This document shows positions 8,975 to 18,644 of a DNA stretch of 64,000 bases, piece by piece (the first letter of the stretch is position 1; every line of letters starts with the position of its first letter). The position numbers and the translations under genes are program-made. Below the pieces are notes generated by a model. That model did not search any database, was not told where the DNA came from, and saw only the letters and a list, made by a program, of their open reading frames with translations. The stretch lies in assembly GCF_002127215.1 (NCBI RefSeq), contig NZ_NFUT01000005.1, forward strand, positions 163,385 through 227,384, written 5' to 3'. Origin of the DNA: Hydrogenophaga sp. IBVHS2 (lineage in GTDB: Bacteria > Pseudomonadota > Gammaproteobacteria > Burkholderiales > Burkholderiaceae_C).

Positions 8975-9858
8975 GACGCTTCCTTCAGGATCAGGGTGGC
9001 CGGCGCCGGACGCTCCGGCGGCAGCTCGGCGGCGGCGCGCATCTCGCGCTCATGACGCCATTCGATGACGCTCTTGATGACCAGGGTGACGATGGCCAGC
9101 AGGGCCAGCAGCGAGGCCACGGCAAAGGCCGCCACCGACTGGTATTCGTTGTAGAGGACCTCCACGTGCAGCGGCATGGTGTTGGTCTGGCCGCGGATGT
9201 GGCCCGAGACCACCGACACCGCGCCGAACTCGCCCATGGCGCGCGCATTGCACAGGATCACGCCGTACAGCAGGCCCCATTTGATGTTGGGCAGGGTGAC
9301 GAACCAGAAGGTCTGCCAGCCGGTGGCGCCCAGCACCTGGGCCGCCTGCTCTTCCTCGTTGCCCTGGGCCTGCATCAACGGGATGAGTTCGCGCGCGATG
9401 AAGGGGAAGGTCACGAAGGTGGTGGCCAGGATGATGCCGGGCACCGCAAAGATGATCTTGATGTCGTGTGCCGCCAGCCACGGGCCGAGCCAGCCCTGGG
9501 CGCCGAATACCAGCACATAGATCAGGCCCGCCACCACCGGCGAGACCGAGAACGGCAGGTCGATCAGCGTGGTCAGGAAGGCCTTGCCCCGGAAGTCGAA
9601 CTTGGCAATCGCCCAGGCCGCGGCCACGCCGAAGACCAGGTTCAGCGGCACCGCCACGGCGGCGGTGATGAGGGTCAGGCGGATGGCGGCCCAGGCGTCG
9701 GGTTCCTTGAGCGCTTCCAGGTAGGCGTCCCAGCCCTTGCGCAGCGCCTCGGTGAACACGGCGGCCAGCGGCAGCACCAGGAACAGCGCCATGAAGCCCA
9801 GGGCGAGTGCCACCAGGGTGATGCGAACCGCGCGCGATTCGGTGGTCTTGATGCTCAT
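8971..9858 (-). CDS. cysW: Sulfate ABC transporter permease CysW
   Basis: 295 residues, six membrane segments. The EAA-type coupling loop is seen as [42 protein letters not shown] is diagnostic of CysW. The open frame runs upstream inside cysT, but the ATG at 9858 ([13 protein letters not shown]) overlaps the cysT stop as ATGA and gives the usual length (E. coli CysW 291). Forms the inner-membrane channel with CysT. Confidence 0.95.
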   Translation of the reverse strand: MSIKTTESRAVRITLVALALGFMALFLVLPLAAVFTEALRKGWDAYLEALKEPDAWAAIRLTLITAAVAVPLNLVFGVAAAWAIAKFDFRGKAFLTTLIDLPFSVSPVVAGLIYVLVFGAQGWLGPWLAAHDIKIIFAVPGIILATTFVTFPFIARELIPLMQAQGNEEEQAAQVLGATGWQTFWFVTLPNIKWGLLYGVILCNARAMGEFGAVSVVSGHIRGQTNTMPLHVEVLYNEYQSVAAFAVASLLALLAIVTLVIKSVIEWRHEREMRAAAELPPERPAPATLILKEAS

Positions 9859-10736
9859 GCCGAGGCTCCCGAGCGGCGGCGCTGCCAGGCCTGCAGGCCG
9901 TTGATGATCAGCAGGAGGATGAAGGAGATGCCCAGCATGACGGTGGCCACGGCGGTGGCGCCGGCGTAGTCGTACTGCTCGAGCTTGCCGATGATGATCA
10001 GCGGCGTGATCTCGGACACCATGGGCACGTTGCCGGCAATGAAGATCACCGAGCCGTATTCGCCGACGGCGCGCGCAAAGGCCATGGCGAAGCCGGTCAG
10101 CAGGGCCGGGCCGATGGTGGGCAGGATGACGCGGGCAAAGGTCTGCCAGCGGGTGGCACCCAGGCACATGGCGGCCTCTTCCAGCTCTTTCTCGGCGTCT
10201 TCGAGCACCGGCTGCACCGTGCGCACCACGAAGGGCAGGCCGATGAAGATGAGGGCGATCACCACGCCGGCCGGCTGGAAGGCCAGCTGGATGCCCAGCG
10301 GCTCCAGGTACTGGCCGATCCAGCCGTTGCCGGCCAGCAGCGCGGTCAGCGAGATGCCGGCCACGGCGGTGGGCAGGGCGAACGGCAGGTCCACCAGGGC
10401 GTCGGCGATCTTCTTGCCCGGGAACTCGTAGCGCACCAGCACCCATGCCACCAGCAGGCCGGCGAACACATTGACCACGGCGGCGATCAGCGAGGCGCCG
10501 AAGGTCAGCCGGTACGAGGCCATCACGCGCGGCGAGGTGACAGCTTCCACGAACTGCACCCAGGTCAGCGAGAAGGTCTTGAACAGCAGGGCCGACAGGG
10601 GAATCAGCACGATCAGGAACAGGTAGAACAGCGTATACCCGAGCGTGAGGTGGAAGCCCGGCAGCACGCGCCGCGTGGCGCGCGTGGACGGCCTCGGGGC
10701 TGCAGCCGGCGTGGCCAGCGTGGTGGAGGCGCTCAT
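9855..10736 (-). CDS. cysT: Sulfate ABC transporter permease CysT (CysU)
   Basis: 293 residues with six membrane segments after a 25-residue cytoplasmic lead. The coupling loop is [23 protein letters not shown], and [17 protein letters not shown] is the CysT signature. Partner of CysW. The gene lies 7 bp after the sbp stop, so it is the second gene of sbp-cysT-cysW-cysA. Confidence 0.95.
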   Translation of the reverse strand: MSASTTLATPAAAPRPSTRATRRVLPGFHLTLGYTLFYLFLIVLIPLSALLFKTFSLTWVQFVEAVTSPRVMASYRLTFGASLIAAVVNVFAGLLVAWVLVRYEFPGKKIADALVDLPFALPTAVAGISLTALLAGNGWIGQYLEPLGIQLAFQPAGVVIALIFIGLPFVVRTVQPVLEDAEKELEEAAMCLGATRWQTFARVILPTIGPALLTGFAMAFARAVGEYGSVIFIAGNVPMVSEITPLIIIGKLEQYDYAGATAVATVMLGISFILLLIINGLQAWQRRRSGASA

Positions 10737-10743
10737 GACGGGC

Positions 10744-11739
10744 TCAGCGGTTCGTGTAGAGGGCGTCGAACTTGCCGCCGTCGTTGAAGTGCACCTTCTG
10801 CGCTTCGGCCAGCGAACCGAAGTACTGCTCCACGGTGAACAGCTTGATCGGCTTGAAGGCGCTGGCGTACTTTTTCAGCACCGCCTCGTTGCGCGGGCGG
10901 ATGTTGTGTTTGGCCGCGATTTCCTGGCCTTCCGGGCTGTAGAGGTAGTCCAGGTAGGCCTTGGCCAGGGCGCCGCTGCCCTTCTTGGCGGCGGTGCGCT
11001 CGACCACGGCGACCGGGTTCTCGGCCACGATGCTGGCGCTGGGGTGCACCGCATCCACCTTGCCGGCGCCGAACTCGCGGTCGACCGACACCACCTCGGA
11101 CTCGAAGGTCACCAGCACGTCGCCGATGTTGCGCTGCAGGAAGACGCCGGTGGCATCACGACCACCCCGGGCCAGCACCGGCACGTTCTTGTAGAGCTTG
11201 CTCACGAACTCGGCGGCCTGCTCGTCGGTGCCACCGGTGCTGCGCACATAGCCCCAGGCGGCTAGGTAGGCCATGCGGCCGTTGCCGCCGGTCTTGGGGT
11301 TGACCACCACCACCTGCACACCGGGCTTGATCAGGTCGGGCCAGTCCTTGATGTTCTTGGGGTTGCCGTTGCGCACCAGGAACAGCATGGTGCTGGTGGT
11401 GGGCGCGGCGTTGTGGGGGAATTTCTGGCGCCAGTCCTTGGCCACCACGCCCTTGTCCGCCAGGAAATCGACGTCGGTGGTGGTGTTGAAGGTCACCACA
11501 TCGGCTTCCAGGCCGTCGGCCACGGCGCGCGCCTGGGCGCTCGAGCCGGCGTGCGACTGGTTCAGCGTGATGTCCTGGCCGGTGGTCTTCTTGTGGTGGG
11601 CGGCGAAGGCGGCGTTGAAGTCCTTGTAGAACTCGCGGGACACGTCGTACGACACATTGAGCACGACGTTCTGGGCCTGTGTGATGCCGGCGATGCCGAA
11701 GGCCAGAGCGGCCAGGGTGGAGCGGAGGGCGGTGTTCAT
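10744..11739 (-). CDS. sbp: Periplasmic sulfate-binding protein (copy 1)
   Basis: 331 residues; signal peptide of 22 residues (MNTALRSTLAALAFGIAGITQA, cleaved before QN). Mature start NVVLNVSYDVSREFYKDFN is the Sbp signature, and [30 protein letters not shown] is the conserved sulfate-site region. Binds sulfate for CysTWA. First gene of the sulfate uptake operon; a sulfur-type regulatory element lies about 75 bp upstream. It is clearly diverged from copy 2 at 18645-19685. Confidence 0.95.
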   Translation of the reverse strand: MNTALRSTLAALAFGIAGITQAQNVVLNVSYDVSREFYKDFNAAFAAHHKKTTGQDITLNQSHAGSSAQARAVADGLEADVVTFNTTTDVDFLADKGVVAKDWRQKFPHNAAPTTSTMLFLVRNGNPKNIKDWPDLIKPGVQVVVVNPKTGGNGRMAYLAAWGYVRSTGGTDEQAAEFVSKLYKNVPVLARGGRDATGVFLQRNIGDVLVTFESEVVSVDREFGAGKVDAVHPSASIVAENPVAVVERTAAKKGSGALAKAYLDYLYSPEGQEIAAKHNIRPRNEAVLKKYASAFKPIKLFTVEQYFGSLAEAQKVHFNDGGKFDALYTNR

Positions 11740-11815
11740 GGTGGGCGTGGGTGAAAGGGGGCGGTTTCCGGGAGGCTGTGGATTCTGGGTGTGATGCTTC
11801 AGATCACAAACGACA

Positions 11816-11835
11816 GTTTTCTTGTTTTCTTATGA
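11816..11835 (-). promoter_or_regulatory. A-rich sulfur-regulon element before sbp copy 1
   Basis: On the minus strand this reads TCATAAGAAAACAAGAAAAC, an A-rich run unlike the GC-rich surroundings. It resembles the elements before the hydrolase gene (12447-12473) and before sbp copy 2 (19759-19786), and CysB targets are A/T-rich in the same way. Binding by CysB or Cbl is inferred. Confidence 0.5.
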
Positions 11836-11838
11836 CGA

Positions 11839-12411
11839 TCAGGCATGAGAGGTTTCGGTCCGGGGCGGGGCAGGCAGCGGGGCCAGCAGCGACTGCAGCA
11901 GCCCCAGGCCCAGCGGCCAGGGGCCGTGACCCGACGCCACGTTGATGTGGCCGGCGTTGTTGAGCCGCACGAACTCGCTGCCCCAGGCGCGGGCATAGGC
12001 GCCGGCCAGCCGCACCGGGCAGTAGGGGTCGTTGCTGCTGGCCACCACCATGCTGCGGAAGGGCAGCGGCTGGTAGGGCACCGGCGCAAAGTCGGCCAGC
12101 ACGCCCCGGCGCTCCGGGTCGGCGGGTGCCACCAGCAGCGCCCCGACGATGTGGCGCATGACCTCCGGCGGCAGGTGGGCGGTGGCGATGCAGCCCAGGC
12201 TGTGGGCCACCACCACCACCGGCCCGCCGTCGTCGGCCGCCTGCGTGACGGTGCGGGCCAGCTCGGCCACCCAGGCGTCGCGCCGGGGCGTGACCCAGTC
12301 GTCCTGCTCGACCCGCCGGGCATGGGGCAGCTGGTCGGCCCACAGGCTCTGCCAGTGGCCGGGCCCGGAATTGCGCCAGCCGGGCACGATGACGATGGGG
12401 GTGGAACTCAT
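11839..12411 (-). CDS. RBBP9/YdeN-family alpha/beta serine hydrolase
   Basis: 190 residues from the ATG at 12411 (MSSTPIVIVPGWRNSGPGHWQ, the family N-terminus); an ATG at 12453 would sit inside the regulatory element and is less likely. Nucleophile Ser in VVAHSLGC, a short alpha/beta-hydrolase core, and a late His in NNAGHIN. Substrate unknown. It lies between the ssu and cys operons on the same strand with its own sulfur-type element, which ties it to sulfur starvation; a role on organosulfur esters or thioesters would be a guess. Confidence 0.8.
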   Translation of the reverse strand: MSSTPIVIVPGWRNSGPGHWQSLWADQLPHARRVEQDDWVTPRRDAWVAELARTVTQAADDGGPVVVVAHSLGCIATAHLPPEVMRHIVGALLVAPADPERRGVLADFAPVPYQPLPFRSMVVASSNDPYCPVRLAGAYARAWGSEFVRLNNAGHINVASGHGPWPLGLGLLQSLLAPLPAPPRTETSHA

Positions 12412-12446
12412 GGTCCGGCGATTGTGGAAAGGCGGGTTCATTTCCG

Positions 12447-12473
12447 GAACCAATACCTTTTTGTTTGTTAATA
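12447..12473 (-). promoter_or_regulatory. Sulfur-regulon element before the hydrolase gene
   Basis: On the plus strand it begins GAACCAATACC and continues with a T-rich run to TTAATA. Compared base by base with 19759-19785, 21 of 27 positions are identical. It sits about 35-60 bp upstream of the hydrolase ATG at 12411, where an activator site and promoter would be expected. Confidence 0.5.
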
Positions 12474-12498
12474 GCCCCGAGTTGTTAAGACGGCCCTG

Positions 12499-12536
12499 AA
12501 AAAAGGGGCTGACCCGCTTGCGCGACGGCCAGCCCC
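12499..12536 (-). terminator. Intrinsic terminator after ssuF
   Basis: In the minus-strand direction: stem GGGGCTG (12536-12530), 18-base loop region, CAGCCCC (12511-12505), then six T (12504-12499). It closes the long ssu operon 54 bp after the ssuF stop and insulates the hydrolase gene. Confidence 0.8.
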
Positions 12537-12589
12537 TGCAACGCCGCGGGAACGGCGGGAGACAACCCGGACAGGGTTCACATGAAGGG

Positions 12590-12805
12590 TCAGAGCTTGG
12601 CGATGGACACCTCGGTGGACTTCACCAGGGCCACCACCTCGCTGCCCACGGACAGGCCGAGGTCGTCGACCGATCGGGTGGTGATGACGGAAGTGACGAT
12701 GCCCCAGGGCGTTTCGACGTCGACTTCGGAGACGACATCGCCGCGGATGATTTCGCGCACACGGCCCTTGAACTGGTTGCGCACATTGATGGCTTGAATG
12801 GTCAT
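12590..12805 (-). CDS. ssuF: SsuF, molbindin-like (TOBE/Mop) small protein
   Basis: 71 residues, a single Mop/TOBE domain (MTIQAINVRNQFKGRVREII...GLSVGSEVVALVKSTEVSIAK). Molbindins bind molybdate or similar oxyanions as oligomers. A protein of this size and type, SsuF, ends the ssu operon of Pseudomonas putida, where it is needed for use of organosulfur compounds; its exact job is not settled. Here too it is the last gene after ssuB, 32 bp away, with AGGAA just before the ATG, and a terminator follows. The open frame upstream lies inside ssuB and is spurious. Confidence 0.85.
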   Translation of the reverse strand: MTIQAINVRNQFKGRVREIIRGDVVSEVDVETPWGIVTSVITTRSVDDLGLSVGSEVVALVKSTEVSIAKL

Positions 12806-12837
12806 GGTGGTTCCTGATGGGGAGGGGATGAAAAGGG

Positions 12838-13665
12838 TCAGATGGCCCAGCGCAGGGCATGGGCAGCGGCCGGCGGCCAGGAGGCGTCGGGCGTGGCCGG
12901 TTCGGCATCGGGCAGTTGCAGCACCCGGTCGAGGATGGTCTTTTCCAGCGCGGCAAAGGCGGGGTCGCCCTGCCGGCGCGGGCGCGGCAGGGCAATGCGC
13001 TGGTCCAGGGCGATGGCCCCGTCCTCGATCAGCAGCACCCGGTCGGCCAGGGCCACCGCTTCCTGCACGTCGTGGGTGACCAGCAGTGCGGTGAAGCCGT
13101 GCCGTTGCCACAGGCCTTCGATGAGCGCGTGCATCTCGATGCGGGTGAGCGCATCGAGGGCGCCCAGCGGCTCGTCCAGCAGCAGCAGGCGGGGCCGGTG
13201 CACCAGGGCGCGGGCCAGGGCCACGCGCTGGCGTTGCCCGCCGGAGAGGCGGGCCGGCCAGTCGCCGGTGCGGTCGCCCAGACCGACCTGGGCCAGCACG
13301 TCGCGGGCGCGCTCGCGCTCGGCGGCCGGCAGGCCCAGGGCCACGTTGTCCAGCACCCGGGCCCAGGGCAGCAACCGCGAGTCCTGGAACATGATGCGGG
13401 TGCTCTCGCGCAGGCCCTGCACCGGTGTGCCGTCGATCAGCAGCTCGCCGCTGCTGGGGCTGTCCAGCCCGGCCACCAGCCGCAGCAGCGTGCTCTTGCC
13501 GCAGCCGCTGCGGCCGACGATGGCCACGAACTCGCCGGGCGCGATGTCGAGGTGGTTGTCGCGCAGCACCTCGCGCGGGCCGAAGCGCTTGCTCAAGGCC
13601 CGCAGCGTCAGGCGCACGCCGCCGGCCGCAGGAACCAGTTCGGTGGGGAGGTCATGGGGCTTCAT
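12838..13665 (-). CDS. ssuB: Aliphatic sulfonate ABC transporter, ATP-binding protein
   Basis: 275 residues from the ATG at 13665 ([11 protein letters not shown]), which overlaps the ssuC stop as ATGA. Walker A GRSGCGKS (51-58), signature LSGGQ (140-144), Walker B LLLLDEP around 160-166, and LLVTHD for the switch His. The fragment [10 protein letters not shown] is typical of SsuB/TauB. The open frame continues far upstream across ssuC and ssuD, but that part is antisense-free shadow of neighbouring genes. Confidence 0.93.
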   Translation of the reverse strand: MKPHDLPTELVPAAGGVRLTLRALSKRFGPREVLRDNHLDIAPGEFVAIVGRSGCGKSTLLRLVAGLDSPSSGELLIDGTPVQGLRESTRIMFQDSRLLPWARVLDNVALGLPAAERERARDVLAQVGLGDRTGDWPARLSGGQRQRVALARALVHRPRLLLLDEPLGALDALTRIEMHALIEGLWQRHGFTALLVTHDVQEAVALADRVLLIEDGAIALDQRIALPRPRRQGDPAFAALEKTILDRVLQLPDAEPATPDASWPPAAAHALRWAI

Positions 13666-14456
13666 GCCGCACCTCCGGCCACGCGCTGGTAACCCGGGTG
13701 CCAGCGCAGCCACCAGCGCTCCAGCGCACGGGCGAACACATCGGCCAGCTTGCCCAGCAGGGCGTACAGCAGGATGCCCACCAGCACCACGTCGGTCTGA
13801 AGGAACTCGCGGGCGTTCATGGTCAGGTAACCGATGCCGGCCTGGGCCGAGATGGTCTCGGCCACGATCAGGATCACCCACATCAGCCCGAGCGAGAACC
13901 GCAGCCCCACCAGGATGGACGAGAGCGCCCCCGGCAGGATGATGCGGGTGTAGAGCCCCCAGCGCGAGAGCCCGTAGGTGCGGCCCATCTCGATCAGGCC
14001 CGGGTCCACATTGCGGATGCCGTGGAAGGTGTTGAGGTAGATCGGGAAGAACACCGCCACCGAAATGAGGAACAGCTTGGCCGCCTCGTCGATGCCGAAC
14101 CACAGGATCACCAGCGGGATGAGCGCCAGCGCCGGGATGTTGCGCACCATCTGGATGGTGGAGTCCAGCAGGGTTTCGGCGGTGCGCACCGAGCCGGTGA
14201 GCAGGCCCAGCAGCAGGCCCAGCCCGCCGCCGATGGCCAGGCCCAGCAAGGCCCGGCCGGCGCTCACCTGGACATGGGTCCAGAGTTCGCCGGAGGTGGC
14301 CAGGGCCGCCGCGGCGCGCAGCACGTCCCAGGGGGCCGGCAGCACACGGGACGAGAGCCAGCCGGTCTGGGCCGAGATCTGCCAGACCGCGATCAGACCC
14401 AGCGGCACCAGCCAGGGCAGCAGCCGCTGCAGGACGGCTTGGTAGGTACGGTTCAT
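13662..14456 (-). CDS. ssuC: Aliphatic sulfonate ABC transporter permease
   Basis: 264 residues (E. coli SsuC 263), six membrane segments, BPD-transport fold. [33 protein letters not shown] is the coupling loop region of SsuC/TauC. ATG at 14456, nine bases after the ssuD stop; the stop overlaps the ssuB start. Channel for alkanesulfonates with SsuA and SsuB. Confidence 0.93.
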   Translation of the reverse strand: MNRTYQAVLQRLLPWLVPLGLIAVWQISAQTGWLSSRVLPAPWDVLRAAAALATSGELWTHVQVSAGRALLGLAIGGGLGLLLGLLTGSVRTAETLLDSTIQMVRNIPALALIPLVILWFGIDEAAKLFLISVAVFFPIYLNTFHGIRNVDPGLIEMGRTYGLSRWGLYTRIILPGALSSILVGLRFSLGLMWVILIVAETISAQAGIGYLTMNAREFLQTDVVLVGILLYALLGKLADVFARALERWWLRWHPGYQRVAGGAA

Positions 14457-14465
14457 GCGGCCACC

Positions 14466-15629
14466 TCAGCTCTGCGATGCGCGCGGCACGAACACATTGG
14501 CCACCGCCTCGCCGAACGGGCCCAGCGGCGTGGCCCCGGGCAGCTTCTCGCGCAGCGACAGCGGCAGCAGCGGGAACACCAGTTCGGCGAACCGGTAGGC
14601 CTCCTCCAGGTGCGGGTAGCCCGAGAGGATGAAGGTGTCCAGGCCGAGGTCGGCGTATTCCTGCAGCCGTGCGGCCACGGTCTTGGGGTCGCCCACCAGG
14701 GCGGTGCCGGCACCGCCGCGCACCAGGCCCACACCGGCCCACAGGTTGGGGCTGATCTCCAGGTCGGCGCGGCTGCGTTTGGCGCCACCCGCGTGCAGCG
14801 CGGCCATGCGGCGCTGGCCTTCGGAGTCCATCTTCGCGAACGCCGCCTGGGCGCGGATGACGGTGTCGTCGTCCAGCCGGCTGATCAGGCGGTCGGCGTC
14901 GGCCCAGGCTTCTTCCTCGGTCTCGCGCACGATCACATGCAGGCGGATGCCGAACTTCACCGTGCGGCCCCGCCGGGCGGCGCGGGCCTTCACGTCGGCC
15001 ACCTTCCTGGCCACCTCGGCTGGGGGCTCGCCCCAGGTGAGGTAGGTGTCCACCTGTTCGGCCGCCAGTTCGTGCGCCGGCTCGGACGAGCCACCGAACC
15101 ACACCGGCGGATGGGGCTGCTGCAGCGGCGGGTAGAGCAGCTTGGCACCCTTGACCTGCAGGTGCTCGCCGTCGAAGTCGAAGCTCTCGCCGTCGTGGCT
15201 GCGCGTGAGGATCTCGCGCCAGATGCGGATGAACTCGGCCGACTGCTCGTAGCGTTTGGCATGGTCCAGGAACACGCCGTCGCCTTCGAGCTCGGCCCGG
15301 TCGCCCCCGGTCACCAGGTTGATCAGCAGGCGGCCGCCGGAGAGGCGGTCGAAGGTGGCGGCCATGCGCGCCGCCAGCGAGGGCTGGTGCAGGCCCGGGC
15401 GCACGGCCACCAGGAACTTCAGCCGCTGGGTCACCGGCAGCAGGCTGGCGGCCACCACCCAGGGGTCTTCGCAGGAGCGGCCGGTGGGGATCAGCACGCC
15501 CTCGTAGCCCAGGCTGTCGGCGGCCTGCGCCACCTGCTTGAGGTAGTCGTGGCTGAGCTGGCGCGCACCCTCGCCGGTGCCGAGGTAACGGCTGTCGCCA
15601 TGGGTGGGAATGAACCAGAAGACCTTCAT
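14466..15629 (-). CDS. ssuD: FMNH2-dependent alkanesulfonate monooxygenase
   Basis: 387 residues (E. coli 381), bacterial-luciferase-like TIM barrel. The start [18 protein letters not shown] is the family N-terminus and overlaps the ssuA stop as [18 protein letters not shown] and [17 protein letters not shown] are conserved SsuD stretches, and an Arg-rich mobile loop (about 275-300) is present. Releases sulfite and an aldehyde from C2 and longer alkanesulfonates, using FMNH2 supplied by SsuE encoded upstream. Confidence 0.95.
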   Translation of the reverse strand: MKVFWFIPTHGDSRYLGTGEGARQLSHDYLKQVAQAADSLGYEGVLIPTGRSCEDPWVVAASLLPVTQRLKFLVAVRPGLHQPSLAARMAATFDRLSGGRLLINLVTGGDRAELEGDGVFLDHAKRYEQSAEFIRIWREILTRSHDGESFDFDGEHLQVKGAKLLYPPLQQPHPPVWFGGSSEPAHELAAEQVDTYLTWGEPPAEVARKVADVKARAARRGRTVKFGIRLHVIVRETEEEAWADADRLISRLDDDTVIRAQAAFAKMDSEGQRRMAALHAGGAKRSRADLEISPNLWAGVGLVRGGAGTALVGDPKTVAARLQEYADLGLDTFILSGYPHLEEAYRFAELVFPLLPLSLREKLPGATPLGPFGEAVANVFVPRASQS

Positions 15630-16600
15630 ACCGCGGCCTCCAGCAGGTTGATGCGGCGCGGCAGCAGCTTGAGGTCGAAGAAGGTGTCGGCAATGGCCTG
15701 CTGTTCCTGCAGGATGGCGCGGGTGATCGGCGTGGTGCCGTACACCGTGCGTGCCACCGACTTGTCCACCACGGCGCGTGGCAGGCCCCAGAGCTGCGAC
15801 AGCTCGGCGGCCAGTGCCGAGCGGTTGGCGGCGGCCCACTGGTCCACCTTGTCGAGCTCGTCGATGACGACCTTGATCACATCCGCATTGCGCGCGGCAT
15901 AGTTCAGTGAAGAGAAGTAGTAGTAGCGGTTGTTGACCACACCCTGGGCGTCGGCCAGCACACGCGCACCGAGCGTGACCTCGGCAGCGGCCAGGAACGG
16001 GTCCCAGATGACCCAGGCGTCCACCGATCCCTTCTCGAATGCGGCGCGGGCGTCGGCCGGCGGCAGGTGCACATGCTGCACATCTGTGTACTTCAGGCCG
16101 TTCTTCTCCAGCAGCCTGGCCAGGAAGTACTGCACGTTGGAGCCCTTGTTGTAGGCCACCTTGCGGCCCTTGAGGTCGGCCACGCTGCGCACGTCCGAGC
16201 TGGCGGGCAGCAGCACCGCCTCCAGGGCCGGGCGGGGCGGGGTGGCGGCCACATAGGCCAGCGGCGCACCGGCGGCCTGGGCAAAGATGGGCGGGGCTTC
16301 GCCCACGTCGCCGAAGTCGATCGAGCCCACATTGAGGGCTTCGAGCTGCACCGGTCCGGCGGGGAACTCGGTCCAGGTGACCTTCACGCCCAGCGGCGCC
16401 AGGCGCTGCTCCAGCGTGCCGCGGCCCTTGAGCACGCTCAGCAGGCCTTTCTGGTGGCCGATGCGCAGCACGCGCGGGCCGCTGGCGGGCGCGGTCTGGG
16501 CCAGGGCGTTGGGGATCGACAGACCGGCAAGGCCGGTCACGGCCGCGCCGGCGGCCAGTTGCAGCACGGTGCGGCGGGGCAGGTGGGAGGGCAGTCTCAT
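15626..16600 (-). CDS. ssuA: Sulfonate-binding periplasmic protein (copy A)
   Basis: 324 residues with a twin-arginine-like export signal ([22 protein letters not shown] cleavage near 35). Mature region begins [10 protein letters not shown], as in Ssu[21 protein letters not shown] is the ligand-site region. Substrate-binding protein of the NMT1/SsuA family. AGGAG precedes the ATG. The copy directly next to ssuD, so the best candidate for the cognate receptor. Confidence 0.9.
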   Translation of the reverse strand: MRLPSHLPRRTVLQLAAGAAVTGLAGLSIPNALAQTAPASGPRVLRIGHQKGLLSVLKGRGTLEQRLAPLGVKVTWTEFPAGPVQLEALNVGSIDFGDVGEAPPIFAQAAGAPLAYVAATPPRPALEAVLLPASSDVRSVADLKGRKVAYNKGSNVQYFLARLLEKNGLKYTDVQHVHLPPADARAAFEKGSVDAWVIWDPFLAAAEVTLGARVLADAQGVVNNRYYYFSSLNYAARNADVIKVVIDELDKVDQWAAANRSALAAELSQLWGLPRAVVDKSVARTVYGTTPITRAILQEQQAIADTFFDLKLLPRRINLLEAAV

Positions 16601-16644
16601 GGTGAACTCCTGATGGGTAAAGCGGACGGGTGGGGATGAAGATC

Positions 16645-17661
16645 TCAGCGGGCGGCCACCTGGGCCTTGGCCGGTTGCCAGACGATGTCGGCCACCACCA
16701 CCGGGCGCGGAATCAACCCGAGGCGGTGGAAGGCGTCGGCCACGCGCTGCTGGTCGGCCACGGTGGCCGGCGACAGGGGCGCCACCGGCGAGGCCGGGCG
16801 GCGCTGCAGGAACAGGCTGACCACGCCGGCGTCCAGGCCGCTGAAGGCCGAGATCAGCTTGATGGCCTGCGGCCGCTGCTGCTGCGCCAGCCGGTCGGCG
16901 CGGGTCAGTTCCTCGAACAGCACCTGCAGCGTGGCCGGGTGGTCGGTCACGAACGGGCGCGAGGCCAGGTAGAAGGAGTTGTTGCTGGCCAGCTCGCGGC
17001 CGGTGACCAGGGCGCGCGGGCGCAGGGCCAGTTCGGTGGCGGCATAGAACGGGTCCCAGATGGCCCAGGCGTCCACGCTGCCGCGCTCAAAGGCGGCGCG
17101 CGCATCGGCCGGCACCAGGTAGACGGGCTGGATGTCGGCCCAGCCCAGGCCGGCCTTCTCCACCGCCCGCACCAGCAGGTAGTGGGCGCTGGAGCCCTTC
17201 TGCACCGCGACCTTGCGGCCGCGCAGGTCGGCCAGGGTTTTGAGCGGCGAATTCGCCGGCACCAGCAGGGCCGAGCTGTCGGGCTTGGGCGGCTCGGCGC
17301 CCACATACAGCAGGTCCTTGCCGGCGGCCTGGGCAAACACCGGGGGCGAATCGCCGGTCAGCCCGAACTCCAGGCTGCCCACCGACAGGGCTTCGAGCAG
17401 CTGCGGGCCGGCGGGGAACTCGATCCAGCTCACCTGGGTGCCAGGCAGGCGCGCTTCCAGCCAGCCCGACTGCTTGGCAATGACCAGGTTGACGGCCGAT
17501 TTCTGGTAGCCGATGCGCAGCTGGCGCGGCGCGCCCGGCACCTGGGCCTGTGCGCCCGGGGTCATGCCCCAGGAGGCCAGGGTGGTGGCCACCAGGCGCA
17601 GCCAGTGGCGGCGGTGCTGGGGCGGGAGGAAAGGCGAAGTGACTTCGAGCGGGTGGTGCAT
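16645..17661 (-). CDS. ssuA: Sulfonate-binding periplasmic protein (copy B)
   Basis: 338 residues, the same fold as the next gene ([45 protein letters not shown]). Export signal at residues 15-40, AQA before VPG. The two SsuA proteins share frame and key motifs but differ over much of their length, so they are old paralogues or separately acquired rather than a recent duplication. Copy B may broaden the range of sulfonates bound by one SsuBC channel. Confidence 0.88.
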   Translation of the reverse strand: MHHPLEVTSPFLPPQHRRHWLRLVATTLASWGMTPGAQAQVPGAPRQLRIGYQKSAVNLVIAKQSGWLEARLPGTQVSWIEFPAGPQLLEALSVGSLEFGLTGDSPPVFAQAAGKDLLYVGAEPPKPDSSALLVPANSPLKTLADLRGRKVAVQKGSSAHYLLVRAVEKAGLGWADIQPVYLVPADARAAFERGSVDAWAIWDPFYAATELALRPRALVTGRELASNNSFYLASRPFVTDHPATLQVLFEELTRADRLAQQQRPQAIKLISAFSGLDAGVVSLFLQRRPASPVAPLSPATVADQQRVADAFHRLGLIPRPVVVADIVWQPAKAQVAAR

Positions 17662-17762
17662 GACGGATCTCCGAAAGAGGGCGGCAACAGCCGGCCTGGC
17701 CCGCTGCGGGGCGGGCAGCGGAGCGGGTGAGGGGACGGGGTGAAAACGTGGGGGCGGGGGCG

Positions 17763-18347
17763 TCAGACGCTACATCGCACCTGGGCAAACGGCACCGGCG
17801 CGAAGGCGGCCGACACCGGCATTCGCAGGCCCTCGTGCAGCAGGGCCGACACGCCGTCGTCCAGCCGGCTGGCGATCTCCTCGCCCACCCGATAGCGGCC
17901 TTCGTCGTCCTTGGGCACCTGGGCGTCGGTGGCGTACACGCCGGGCAGGATGTGCCGCGCGCCCAGCGACTGCAGCACCGGGCGCAGCGCGTAGTCGAGC
18001 GCCAGCATGTGGTGGGGGCTGCCGCCGGTGGCCAGCGGCAGCACCGCCTTGCCTTTCAGGCCCGACTGCGGCAGCAGATCGAGGAACACCTTGAGCACGC
18101 CGCTGTAGGCCGCCTTGTAGACCGGGGTGGCCACCACGACGGCGCGGGCGCTCTCCACCTGGGCCAGGGCGCGGGTGATGGTCTTGTGCTGAAAGTCGGC
18201 CAGCAGCAGGGCCTGGGGCGAGAGGTCGCGGATGTGCAGCCGGTCCACCGGCAGGTGCTGGGTGTGCAGGCGCTGGGCCACCGCGTCGAGCAGGGCGGCG
18301 GAGCGGGAATGTTCGGACGGGCTGCCGGCGATCAGGAGGATGGACAC
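17763..18347 (-). CDS. ssuE: NAD(P)H-dependent FMN reductase
   Basis: 194 residues (E. coli SsuE 191), flavodoxin-like fold. GSPSEHSRS (8-16) is the FMN phosphate loop; VVATPVYKAAYSGVLK and GGSPHHMLALDYALRPVLQ are SsuE features. Supplies FMNH2 to SsuD. GTG start at 18347 preceded by AGGAGGA. About 100 bp separate it from the second ssuA gene, the largest gap within this operon. Confidence 0.92.
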   Translation of the reverse strand: MSILLIAGSPSEHSRSAALLDAVAQRLHTQHLPVDRLHIRDLSPQALLLADFQHKTITRALAQVESARAVVVATPVYKAAYSGVLKVFLDLLPQSGLKGKAVLPLATGGSPHHMLALDYALRPVLQSLGARHILPGVYATDAQVPKDDEGRYRVGEEIASRLDDGVSALLHEGLRMPVSAAFAPVPFAQVRCSV

Positions 18348-18371
18348 AGGGGGCTTTCAGGGAGGCAGGGG

Positions 18372-18539
18372 TCAGTTCGTGCCGGGCAGCGGCAGCCACA
18401 GCAGGGCCAGGCCGAAGCCGGCGATCAGCGCCACCATGGCGCGCCAGGCCCAGCGCTCCCAGACCGTCTCCTGGTCGGCCCGGAACGATTCCGGGGCGTG
18501 CAGGCTGGCGCGGGTGTCGATCTCGGATTCGGGGAACAT
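18372..18539 (-). CDS. 55-residue single-span membrane protein in the sulfur operon
   Basis: A short frame on the minus strand from ATG 18539 to TGA 18374-18372, 55 residues. The first 30 are charged and hydrophilic (MFPESEIDTRASLHAPES...), and residues 34-52 form one membrane helix (AMVALIAGFGLALLWLPLP). It sits between sbp copy 2 and ssuE on the same strand, 24 bp before ssuE. GGAG lies close upstream of the ATG on the minus strand (GGAGAAAAGCC). I do not recognise a family; it is not the known small sulfur-starvation protein OscA, which lacks a membrane helix. Confidence 0.6.
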   Translation of the reverse strand: MFPESEIDTRASLHAPESFRADQETVWERWAWRAMVALIAGFGLALLWLPLPGTN

Positions 18540-18644
18540 GGCTTTTCTCCGGCAACAGGAAGCCCGCGCCCCTGCGTCGGCAGGGGCGTTCGGTGCGGGG
18601 GGCGGGGGAGGGGCGGGGTCAGCAGGCCCGTCGGGCCGGCTGCA

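Noticed and set aside
7007..9055. A plus-strand open frame of 682 codons
   Set aside because: Antisense to exoD, the small membrane gene and cysA.
12541..12590. Riboswitch-like GGCGGGAGACAACCCGGACAGGG near the ssuF end
   Set aside because: It lies downstream of ssuF in the 3' region, with only a short AACCC/GGGTT stem and no aptamer architecture.
13666..15693. N-terminal extension of the ssuB frame to 951 codons
   Set aside because: The upstream part is the wrong frame of ssuC and ssuD; SsuB of normal length begins at 13665 with an ATGA overlap.
13425..15902. A plus-strand open frame of 825 codons
   Set aside because: Antisense to ssuB, ssuC and ssuD with composition-driven sequence only.
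18561..18590. Terminator between sbp copy 2 and the 55-residue gene
   Set aside because: GCCCCTG/CAGGGGC can pair, but no T-run follows on the minus strand, so read-through to ssuE is expected.
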